Below, piece by piece: positions 1 to 5,275 of a stretch of DNA of 6,481 nucleotides. Source of the DNA: an uncultured Eubacterium sp. (GTDB taxonomy: Bacteria > Bacillota_A > Clostridia > Lachnospirales > Lachnospiraceae); the NCBI GenBank assembly GCA_948759685.1, contig CAQBGY010000193.1:1-6481 (forward strand), in the 5' to 3' direction. The notes beneath the pieces are model-generated. The model was not told where the DNA came from and did not search any database. It was given only the letters and a program-made list of their open reading frames with translations. Position 1 is the stretch's first letter; each line of letters opens with the position of its first letter. A program made the position numbers and the translations under genes.

Positions 1-63
1 TCGCTTGTGCTGGACGAACAGTTCAATGTCGGTTTTTCATTCCCCGAAAAGAAAGGGAAATAA
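1..63 (+). CDS. 3' end of an unidentified gene (partial)
   Basis: Frame 1 is open from the window edge to a TAA at 61-63 and encodes 20 residues ending ...FSFPEKKGK. Third codon positions are G or C in 11 of 20 codons, and the stretch is about 43% GC, clearly richer than the AT-rich genes that follow. This favours frame 1 over the competing open frame 2 and suggests a conjugative-element backbone gene rather than cargo. Its position upstream of cargo plus rteC would suit a mobilization or transfer gene, but 20 residues are too few for me to identify a family. It is tail to tail with the araC-type gene, 68 bp away. Confidence 0.5.
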   Translation, partial: SLVLDEQFNVGFSFPEKKGK

Positions 64-131
64 AATAATTGGCATGAAATACTATCTTATAATGCAAAAT
101 AACAAGTATTTATGTGAAAATAAAAGAGCTA

Positions 132-968
132 TTATAAATTCATTTTCCTAAATTCAGAGGGGATAATACCTTTATATTTTTTAAATAACTTGTTCAAGTG
201 GCTTTCATCTGTAAAGCCCAATTCTGTAGCAATTTCATTAATTCTCATTTCGCTATGCAGCAATCTGTTTTCTATTAGTTTTAATTTATAATTGATTATG
301 TATTGCTGCATAGTTTCATTGGTATGTTTTTTGAAATAGCGTCCTAAATAATTTTGCGAGATACCGAAATGCTGACTAATGACATCAGCTTTTATCATAT
401 TAGGATTATATATATTGTTTTGGATATATTGTAATATATCCAATGTCTTTTCTTCTGAACGTTCATCTATTTTTTCAGGTAGATATTTGGCTATATTACG
501 GGTAACGATAACAATTAATGTATTGATTAATTGGTGTATAAGTTCTTTATTGTACAAATCCCGGTTTACATGTTCTCTTATAAGAGCTTCTATTATAGCT
601 TTTACAAGGGATTTGTCTGCAATATTTTTTAAAATACAGCCTGGTTGATGATTGGCGTGTTGAAGAATAAATTCTAAATTCTTGATGTTTGTAGCTCCAA
701 AGAAGTCAGAATGAATATATATGTCATTGAAACGGATGAAAAGGAATTTTGTAGTGGTATGAATATCAAAAGAATGGCAATCTTGAGGGGTTATTAGAAA
801 CATATGTCCTTCATGATAATTAAATTTACTGTTATTGATACATTGTAAACCTACTCCTGAAAGAATGTAAACTAATTCAAAAAATGTATGTTCATGCTCT
901 TTAAGAGGAGATTCTTCGAGCTCTTTTACGCTGATTTCAAACGGCTGATGTAGATTTTCTTTTTTCAT
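132..968 (-). CDS. AraC-family transcriptional regulator with N-terminal cupin domain
   Basis: This 278-residue protein has the standard two-part AraC/XylS layout. Residues about 20-80 form a cupin-like sensor domain (HEHTFFELVYILSG with H25, H27, E31, then a second histidine in TPQDCHSF), which usually binds a small ligand. Residues about 175-278 hold the paired helix-turn-helix domain: first HTH at about 192-223 (VISQHFGISQNYLGRYFKK) and second at about 242-274 (INEIATELGFTDESHLNK, then the family-typical FKKYKGIIPSEFR). It is a cytoplasmic DNA-binding protein, probably an activator. It is transcribed divergently from the nitroreductase/Hsp31-like operon, and the 97-bp gap contains a two-copy direct repeat of AraC-site geometry, so that operon is its likely target, with autoregulation possible. 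The ATG at 968 is the only sensible start; the next Met is residue 56 or later. The ligand cannot be told from sequence. Confidence 0.93.
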   Translation of the reverse strand: MKKENLHQPFEISVKELEESPLKEHEHTFFELVYILSGVGLQCINNSKFNYHEGHMFLITPQDCHSFDIHTTTKFLFIRFNDIYIHSDFFGATNIKNLEFILQHANHQPGCILKNIADKSLVKAIIEALIREHVNRDLYNKELIHQLINTLIVIVTRNIAKYLPEKIDERSEEKTLDILQYIQNNIYNPNMIKADVISQHFGISQNYLGRYFKKHTNETMQQYIINYKLKLIENRLLHSEMRINEIATELGFTDESHLNKLFKKYKGIIPSEFRKMNL

Positions 969-971
969 GTT

Positions 972-980
972 GCAAATATA
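972..980 (-). promoter_or_regulatory. Candidate -7 promoter element of the araC-type gene
   Basis: On the minus strand this reads TATATTTGC, an exact match to the Bacteroidetes -7 consensus TAnnTTTGY. It lies only three bases before the ATG, so transcription would begin at or next to the start codon, giving a leaderless mRNA. There is no clear TTTG -33 element about 20 bp upstream, which keeps confidence modest. It overlaps the first copy of the 976-1012 direct repeat, so an activator bound there would probably repress this promoter. Confidence 0.4.
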
Positions 981-1012
981 CTGTATTTAGGAAAATATAT
1001 ACTAAAAGTAGG
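976..1012. promoter_or_regulatory. Candidate AraC-family operator: two direct half-sites 21 bp apart
   Basis: The motif ATATACT-N5-TAGG occurs at 976-991 and again at 997-1012, exactly 21 bp apart with the same internal spacing. AraC-family proteins carry two HTH units that touch successive major grooves, and many bind tandem direct half-sites two helical turns (about 21 bp) apart, as at the E. coli araI1/araI2 pair. The second copy covers the expected -33 region of the nitroreductase promoter (-7 at 1027-1035), which has no TTTG of its own. This is the layout of an activator-dependent promoter. The first copy overlaps the -7 element of the araC-type gene. Assignment to the neighbouring regulator is inference. 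Confidence 0.6.
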
Positions 1013-1026
1013 TGAGGAATATGGTA

Positions 1027-1035
1027 TAATTTTGC
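1027..1035 (+). promoter_or_regulatory. Candidate -7 promoter element for the nitroreductase operon
   Basis: TAATTTTGC matches the Bacteroidetes -7 consensus TAnnTTTGY exactly and lies 31 bp before the nitroreductase ATG. No TTTG -33 element is present about 20-25 bp upstream. The second copy of the 21-bp-spaced direct repeat occupies that position instead, suggesting dependence on an activator. Confidence 0.5.
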
Positions 1036-1065
1036 TCCGAAATAATTATTTAATTTATATAAGTT

Positions 1066-1575
1066 ATGAATTTCTTAGAATTAGTAAAAAAACGCCATTC
1101 TGTTAGGCATTATGCACAGCAAGTGGTAGAAAAAGAAAAACTGGACTACATTTTGGATTGTGCTCGTTTGGCACCTTCGGCAGTCAATAAACAACCGTGG
1201 ACATTTATTGTAGTACAGAGCGATTCCCAAAAACAGAAATTAGCTAAGTGCTATCCGGCAAAATGGTTTACGGAAGCTCCTGTATATATTGTTGTCTGCG
1301 TAAATACTGATATTGCATGGAAACGACAGTTTGATAATAAAAACCATGCTGATATTGACGGGGCTATAACTACTGAGCATATTTGTTTAGCAGCAGCAGA
1401 ACAAGGGTTAGGAACTTGTTGGGTATGCAATTTTGATGTTGCGATGTGTAAGGAAAATCTTGATTTAGAAGCATATATTCAACCTATAGCAATAATTCCC
1501 ATTGGCTATCCAATTAGCAAAGAACATCAACTATCTACGAGAAAAGAAATTAATGAAATTGTTTCATATATATAA
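1066..1575 (+). CDS. Nitroreductase-family FMN oxidoreductase (short form)
   Basis: This 169-residue protein belongs to the NfsA/FRP-like nitroreductase family: homodimeric, FMN-containing cytoplasmic enzymes that use NAD(P)H to reduce nitro compounds, quinones or other acceptors. FMN-contact motifs are visible: the N-terminal KKRHSVRHY (R10, S12, R14), then APSAVNKQPW at about 36-45, a central helix with AAEQGLGTCWV at about 110-120, and IPIGYP at about 145-149. The length is at the short end for the family (commonly 165-200), with no sign of truncation. It is six residues shy of nothing recognisable and has no added ferredoxin or membrane domain. It is the first gene of a two-gene operon; only 8 bp separate it from the Hsp31-like gene. 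The true substrate cannot be inferred. Expression is probably controlled by the divergent AraC-type regulator. Confidence 0.92.
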   Translation: MNFLELVKKRHSVRHYAQQVVEKEKLDYILDCARLAPSAVNKQPWTFIVVQSDSQKQKLAKCYPAKWFTEAPVYIVVCVNTDIAWKRQFDNKNHADIDGAITTEHICLAAAEQGLGTCWVCNFDVAMCKENLDLEAYIQPIAIIPIGYPISKEHQLSTRKEINEIVSYI

Positions 1576-1583
1576 ATTAGGAA

Positions 1584-2261
1584 ATGAAAAAGAAGATATT
1601 ATTTGTTGTTACCAGTCATGATAGATTAGGAAATACCAATAATCCAACAGGTTATTATTTATCAGAAGTAAGCCACCCTTGGTCTGTTTTGATAAGTGCT
1701 GGGTATGAGATAGATTTTGTAAGTCCCAAAGGTGGTAAAGCTCCAGCAGAAGCAGTCGATTTGACAGATGAAATAAATAAAGCGTTTTGGGAAAACTCGG
1801 TTTATCGATTTAAAATAGAGCATACATTAAATCCCAAAGAAGTTAATCCAGTAGAATACATTGCAGTTTTTTATGCTGGGGGACACGGAGTTATGTGGGA
1901 TTATCCTAATAATCAAGATTTAGGAAGAATAGCTCAAACAATTTATGAAAATGGGGGTGTTGTAAGTGCTGTCTGTCATGCGCCAGCAGCTTTATTGAAT
2001 GTAAAATTATCAAATGGAGAACTATTAATCAAGGGTAGAAAAATAAATAGTTTCACGAATGAAGAAGAAAAATTCCTTAATACAGATTCAATAGTACCAT
2101 TTATGCTTGAAACAGAATTGAAGAAACGTGGATGCCTTTTTGAGAAATCGGGATTGTGGGAGTCACATATCACAATAGACCATCGTATTATAACAGGACA
2201 AAATCCTCAATCTGCTTTGGGAGTAGGAAAAGCAATTTTGCAAGAATTGACCAAATCATGA
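1584..2261 (+). CDS. DJ-1/PfpI superfamily protein, Hsp31/class I glutamine amidotransferase-like
   Basis: This 225-residue protein has a complete flavodoxin-like DJ-1/PfpI fold with the nucleophile elbow AVCHAPAALL, placing Cys131 followed by His132. Glu28 in YYLSEVSHPW and the YAGGHGVMWD loop (about 97-106) match the Hsp31-like subgroup, whose yeast member Hsp31 is a glutathione-independent methylglyoxalase (glyoxalase III) and stress chaperone. Family members variously act as glyoxalases, protein or nucleotide deglycases, or chaperones; the active-site residues make a carbonyl-detoxifying enzyme the best guess. No signal peptide is seen, so it is probably cytoplasmic. It starts 8 bp after the nitroreductase stop and is surely co-transcribed, with the terminator at 2333-2383 closing the unit. 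The pairing suggests a defence against electrophilic, nitro or quinone compounds. Which member of the superfamily it functionally matches is uncertain. Confidence 0.9.
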   Translation: MKKKILFVVTSHDRLGNTNNPTGYYLSEVSHPWSVLISAGYEIDFVSPKGGKAPAEAVDLTDEINKAFWENSVYRFKIEHTLNPKEVNPVEYIAVFYAGGHGVMWDYPNNQDLGRIAQTIYENGGVVSAVCHAPAALLNVKLSNGELLIKGRKINSFTNEEEKFLNTDSIVPFMLETELKKRGCLFEKSGLWESHITIDHRIITGQNPQSALGVGKAILQELTKS

Positions 2262-2332
2262 TTATATTAAAAGTTTGCTTGTCATCAAAATAATTGATGT
2301 TTGCAACATATAATAATTAAACGATGAGTAGT

Positions 2333-2384
2333 TGCGCCCGGTATCCCGCCGGGCGCATTTTCAAAAAACTTTTCGTTTTTTTTC
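2333..2384 (+). terminator. Strong intrinsic terminator after the nitroreductase/Hsp31-like operon
   Basis: TGCGCCCGG (2333-2341) pairs perfectly with CCGGGCGCA (2349-2357) around a 7-nt loop, followed by TTTTC. Immediately after, AAAAAAC (2363-2369) pairs with GTTTTTT (2375-2381) and runs into a T tract. The 9-bp, nearly all-GC stem is striking in an AT-rich region. The T tract lies on the + strand side, so it terminates rightward transcription from 2261. A 22-codon ORF also spans the hairpin (see findings), so an attenuator is an alternative reading. Confidence 0.7.
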
Positions 2385-2412
2385 TGTTATAACTTCCTAA
2401 TATACAAAAAGA

Positions 2413-2447
2413 GTTACCTTTTTGTAACCATCTTACTGTCTTGTAAC
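2413..2447. promoter_or_regulatory. Tandem palindromic operator, TTAC-N6-GTAA twice, 19 bp apart
   Basis: GTTAC-N6-GTAAC spans 2413-2428 and CTTAC-N6-GTAAC spans 2432-2447. The arms recur with identical spacing at an offset of 19 bp. The second copy ends 26 bp before the -7 element at 2474, so it covers or abuts the -33 region and could act as a repressor site. The arm sequence and short AT-rich centre resemble operators of winged-helix dimers of the HxlR/MarR type (for example the YodB-type TAC...GTA sites), which respond to electrophiles and quinones. That link is inference; no such regulator gene is in the window. Confidence 0.5.
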
Positions 2448-2473
2448 TTCTTTTTTTATACTAAGTATATTTA

Positions 2474-2482
2474 TATCTTTGC
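2474..2482 (+). promoter_or_regulatory. Promoter -7 element for the radical SAM / AsnRS / rteC operon
   Basis: TATCTTTGC is an exact fit to the Bacteroidetes TAnnTTTGY consensus. A TTG at 2441-2443 lies upstream, but at about 30 bp it is farther away than the usual 19-22 bp spacing, so the -33 element is uncertain. Transcription would begin near 2488, leaving a leader of roughly 90 bases before the preferred ATG at 2577. The 315 bases between 2262 and 2576 therefore contain a terminator, a tandem operator and this promoter. Confidence 0.55.
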
Positions 2483-2576
2483 AATCGAAAAAGATACTTA
2501 ATATATCATGTTTACCGCATTGGTATATTTGTTTTGGTGTCTTAACAATACATTATTAACTAATAAAAAAAGAATT

Positions 2577-3461
2577 ATGCACTACACTGGAACTATTTGG
2601 CGACCGCCTTACGAAGCATACTCAATGCTCATTCAAGTAACAGCTGGATGTACTCACCATTCCTGTAAATTTTGTACTTTATACGAAGATTTGCCTTTCA
2701 AATTTAGGTTATCACCAATTGAAGAGGTAAAATCGGATTTAAAGGAAGCAAGTTATTATTATAGACATGCACGAAGAGTATTTTTTACAGGTGCAAATCC
2801 ATTTGTGCTTAGTGTGAATAAGCTTAAAACACTTGCGAAAATGGTACATCAATACTTCCCTGCTTGTCAGAGTATAGGGTGTTTTGCACGAATTACGGAC
2901 ATTACCCCTAAATCTGTTACAGAATTAAAAGAATTGCGGAAACTCGGATATGATGGAATTACAATTGGAGTTGAAACCGGATATGATGAATCTTTGATTT
3001 TCATGAGAAAGGGATTTCTGTCAAAGGACATCATTGAGCAATGTAAGAAGTTAGAAGAAGCAAATATTACCTATAACTTCTTTTATTTGACAGGAATTTA
3101 TGGTAGTGGAAAAGGCAAGATGGGTGCAAAGGTAACAGCCGAAATTTTCAATCAACTTCATCCGCAAATAATTGAATCTTCAATGCTTACAATTTATCCG
3201 ACTTCGGAACTGTATAAGGAAATACAGGCTGGTAACTGGAAAGAAGAAACTGAAATTGAGAAGTTGGAGGAAATGAAGACTTTGATTGAAAATCTTAAAA
3301 TTGATGCTCGATTTGTAACGGATGGGGCGTCCAACTTAATTCAGGTTAGAGGCAATTTGAAAACAGATAAACAAAAAATGATTGCTTTTCTAAAACAACA
3401 AATAGCAGAGCAAGACGAAGCTTATTTGAGAAGCTATCGTGAAAATCTGCCACATTTATAA
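2577..3461 (+). CDS. Radical SAM protein, Elp3/COG1032-like, function unknown
   Basis: This 294-residue radical SAM enzyme has the [4Fe-4S] cluster motif GCTHHSCKFC near the N terminus (Cys25, Cys30, Cys33 from the preferred start). The spacing is CX4CX2C rather than the textbook CX3CX2C, a variant shared with the COG1032 subgroup of the GCSHNKCTFC type. Other core features follow: VFFTGANPF (SAM-binding GGE-like strand region), a GVETGYDE strand, and a C-terminal part with GASNLIQVRGNL resembling the family's HASN...KG motif. No SPASM, B12 or extra cluster domain is evident, so the substrate is unknown. A longer reading starts at ATG 2508, but its 23 extra residues are hydrophobic and precede the conserved family start MHYTGTIWRPPYEAYS. 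I therefore prefer ATG 2577. It is the first gene of a four-gene run; the next gene begins 10 bp downstream. Confidence 0.88.
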   Translation: MHYTGTIWRPPYEAYSMLIQVTAGCTHHSCKFCTLYEDLPFKFRLSPIEEVKSDLKEASYYYRHARRVFFTGANPFVLSVNKLKTLAKMVHQYFPACQSIGCFARITDITPKSVTELKELRKLGYDGITIGVETGYDESLIFMRKGFLSKDIIEQCKKLEEANITYNFFYLTGIYGSGKGKMGAKVTAEIFNQLHPQIIESSMLTIYPTSELYKEIQAGNWKEETEIEKLEEMKTLIENLKIDARFVTDGASNLIQVRGNLKTDKQKMIAFLKQQIAEQDEAYLRSYRENLPHL

Positions 3462-3471
3462 AATCTATCTA

Positions 3472-3894
3472 ATGAAAGCGGATATTAGAGTTATAGTAAA
3501 AGGTGTTCAGCAATATGCTGATTATATTGACGAGATAGTGACTAATGCTATTGGAAAATATTCTATTGTTAATGGTCTGCATATTGTTGAATATCGAGAA
3601 CTATGTAAAGGTGGACATATCATTGAAAACAAATTGGTAATCAGTAATAAATCTGTTTGTTTATACCGAAGTGGGAGTTTGTTCTCTGAAATGTCTTTCA
3701 TAGAGGGAGAATGTACGGAATCTGATTATATTAATACAGATGGAGAACTCAATGTAAAAATCAAAACATTGTCTTACCATCCTACAATTGGTGATAACAA
3801 TATTCATATTGAATTGAATTATGACTTATTCATAAATAACCAGTTCCTCTCGAATAACTCCCTTACCATATTTATTAATGAAATGGCATTGTAA
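3472..3894 (+). CDS. DUF1934 (YwiB-like) calycin-type beta-barrel protein
   Basis: This 140-residue protein matches my memory of the DUF1934 pattern throughout: an opening VIVKGVQQY, a KYSIVNGLHIVEYRE strand pair, VCLYRSGSLFSEMSF (the family's basic-G-x-x-x-S-x-M-x-F block), an acidic Tyr-containing stretch with TDGELNVKIKT, then a terminal IHIELNYDLFINNQFLS repeat-like strand run. The family forms a lipocalin-like (calycin) barrel and has no firmly established biochemical role. It is best known from Firmicutes, where ywiB lies beside argS. Here the neighbour is an asparaginyl-tRNA synthetase 19 bp downstream, which hints at a role linked to translation or aminoacylation. An upstream ATG at 3439 would overlap the radical SAM gene by 23 bp and add a non-family MKICHIYKIYL extension; ATG 3472 gives a clean 10-bp gap. 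Confidence 0.75.
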   Translation: MKADIRVIVKGVQQYADYIDEIVTNAIGKYSIVNGLHIVEYRELCKGGHIIENKLVISNKSVCLYRSGSLFSEMSFIEGECTESDYINTDGELNVKIKTLSYHPTIGDNNIHIELNYDLFINNQFLSNNSLTIFINEMAL

Positions 3895-3913
3895 ACTATA
3901 ATATTATGACTTT

Positions 3914-5257
3914 ATGAAAATAAGAATAATTGATTTGTTGAAAACAACTACCTATAATATTAATGTAAGCGTAAACGGCTGGGTACGAACGCATAGACAA
4001 AGTAAAAACATTAGTTTCATTGCAATAAATGATGGTTCAACTGTTCATAATCTGCAAATTGTGGCTGAACATGAAAAGATAAAAAAAGATTTTCTTAAAT
4101 TGGTAACTACCGGAAGTGCCATTCGGGTAGATGGTATGTTTGTACTATCTACTGGAAATCAGCAGCATGGAGAAATAATAGCCCAAAATATAGTTTTATA
4201 TGGCACTGCCGACCCACAGGAATATCCTTTACAAAAGAAAGAACACTCGTTAGATTTTTTGCGGAATATTGCTCATTTGCGGATGCGAACAAATATTTTT
4301 GGAGCGATATTTAGAGTTCGTCATAATTTAGCTTTTGCTATACATAAATACTTTCATGAAAAAGGTTTTTTCTATTTTAATACTCCCATAATAACTACAT
4401 CTGATGCAGAAGGAGCAGGAAAATTGTTTGAAGTAACAACGGGTGATAATCAAGATTTTTTTGGTGTCCCGGCGAATCTAACTGTATCAGGGCAATTGGA
4501 GGGTGAACTGGGGGCTTTGGGATTAGGGGCTATTTACACATTCGGACCAACTTTTAGGGCTGAAAACTCGAATACTTATCGACATTTAGCTGAATTTTGG
4601 ATGGTGGAACCCGAAATGGCGTTTATTGACATCAACGATAACATGGATTTAGCGGAGGACTTCTTGAAATATGTAATTCGCCATGCTATTGAAACGTGTG
4701 AAAGTGATTTGATTTTTTTGAATAATACAGTAAATAGTGGTTTAATCGAAAGGTTACATTCAGTAGTAAATAACAAATTTGTTCGATTGCCATATTCACA
4801 AGCAATAGAAATATTGAAACAATCAAACAGAGAATTTGAAATTCCAATACTGCAAGGCATGGATTTAAACTCTGAACATGAACGTTTTTTAGTTGAAGAA
4901 TATTTTTGTTGCCCTATCATTGTTACGAACTATCCTAAAGAAATAAAAGCTTTTTATATGAAGTTGAATGAAGACGGTAAAACTGTACGAGCAATGGATA
5001 TTTTATTTCCACAGATAGGAGAGATAATAGGAGGTTCCGAGCGTGAATCAGATTACCTGAAATTACGCCAGCGAATGGAAGAATTGGGTATGAATATGAA
5101 ACAATTATGGTGGTATCTTGAAACACGAAAGTTCGGAACTGTTCCTCATGCAGGATTTGGGTTAGGATTTGAAAGATTAGTGTTATTTGTTACAGGAATG
5201 TCAAATATTCGTGATGTGATACCATTTCCACGTACACCGAAAAATGCCAATTTTTAA
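3914..5257 (+). CDS. asnS: Asparaginyl-tRNA synthetase, mobile accessory copy
   Basis: This 447-residue class IIb aminoacyl-tRNA synthetase charges tRNA-Asn with asparagine using ATP in the cytoplasm. An N-terminal OB-fold anticodon-binding domain spans about 17-105 ([20 protein letters not shown]). The catalytic core shows the motif 1 region with Pro158 ([17 protein letters not shown]), motif 2 [16 protein letters not shown] at 214-229 with Arg215, and motif 3 [15 protein letters not shown] at 414-428 with Arg421. The C-terminal end [16 protein letters not shown] is AsnRS-typical, not AspRS. All catalytic signatures are intact, so it is not a degenerate paralogue. It reads as Bacteroidetes lineage but is some 20 residues shorter than the roughly 467-residue housekeeping form I recall; the gap is around residues 176-183 ([10 protein letters not shown]), where a longer insert is usual. 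Being AT-rich and next to rteC, it is very probably a second copy. Resistance to an AsnRS inhibitor is one hypothesis. Confidence 0.93.
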   Translation: MKIRIIDLLKTTTYNINVSVNGWVRTHRQSKNISFIAINDGSTVHNLQIVAEHEKIKKDFLKLVTTGSAIRVDGMFVLSTGNQQHGEIIAQNIVLYGTADPQEYPLQKKEHSLDFLRNIAHLRMRTNIFGAIFRVRHNLAFAIHKYFHEKGFFYFNTPIITTSDAEGAGKLFEVTTGDNQDFFGVPANLTVSGQLEGELGALGLGAIYTFGPTFRAENSNTYRHLAEFWMVEPEMAFIDINDNMDLAEDFLKYVIRHAIETCESDLIFLNNTVNSGLIERLHSVVNNKFVRLPYSQAIEILKQSNREFEIPILQGMDLNSEHERFLVEEYFCCPIIVTNYPKEIKAFYMKLNEDGKTVRAMDILFPQIGEIIGGSERESDYLKLRQRMEELGMNMKQLWWYLETRKFGTVPHAGFGLGFERLVLFVTGMSNIRDVIPFPRTPKNANF

Positions 5258-5275
5258 ATCTTTTAAGTTTGAACG

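Noticed and set aside
77..111. Inverted repeat AAATACT...AGTATTT between the partial gene and the araC-type gene as a terminator
   Set aside because: The stem is only 7 bp, AT-rich, with a 21-nt loop and no T tract after it.
379..648. Open frame on the + strand inside the araC-type gene
   Set aside because: Fully antisense to a well-supported gene, with no recognisable domain.
2508..2576. Longer N terminus for the radical SAM protein starting at ATG 2508
   Set aside because: The 23 extra residues are not family-like, the conserved region begins at the Met encoded at 2577, and the stretch is better explained as the leader downstream of the promoter at 2474-2482.
3439..3471. Upstream ATG for the DUF1934 gene, overlapping the radical SAM gene
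   Set aside because: It adds eleven residues with no family match and a 23-bp overlap; ATG 3472 directly precedes the conserved first strand.
4576..5126. Two minus-strand open frames inside asnS
   Set aside because: They are shadows of the conserved AsnRS catalytic domain.
5264..5272. TAAGTTTGA as an independent rteC promoter -7 element
   Set aside because: It matches TAnnTTTG but lacks the final pyrimidine, has no -33 partner, and would start transcription on the GTG itself. Such matches are common by chance in AT-rich DNA. It remains the main caveat to the co-transcription idea.
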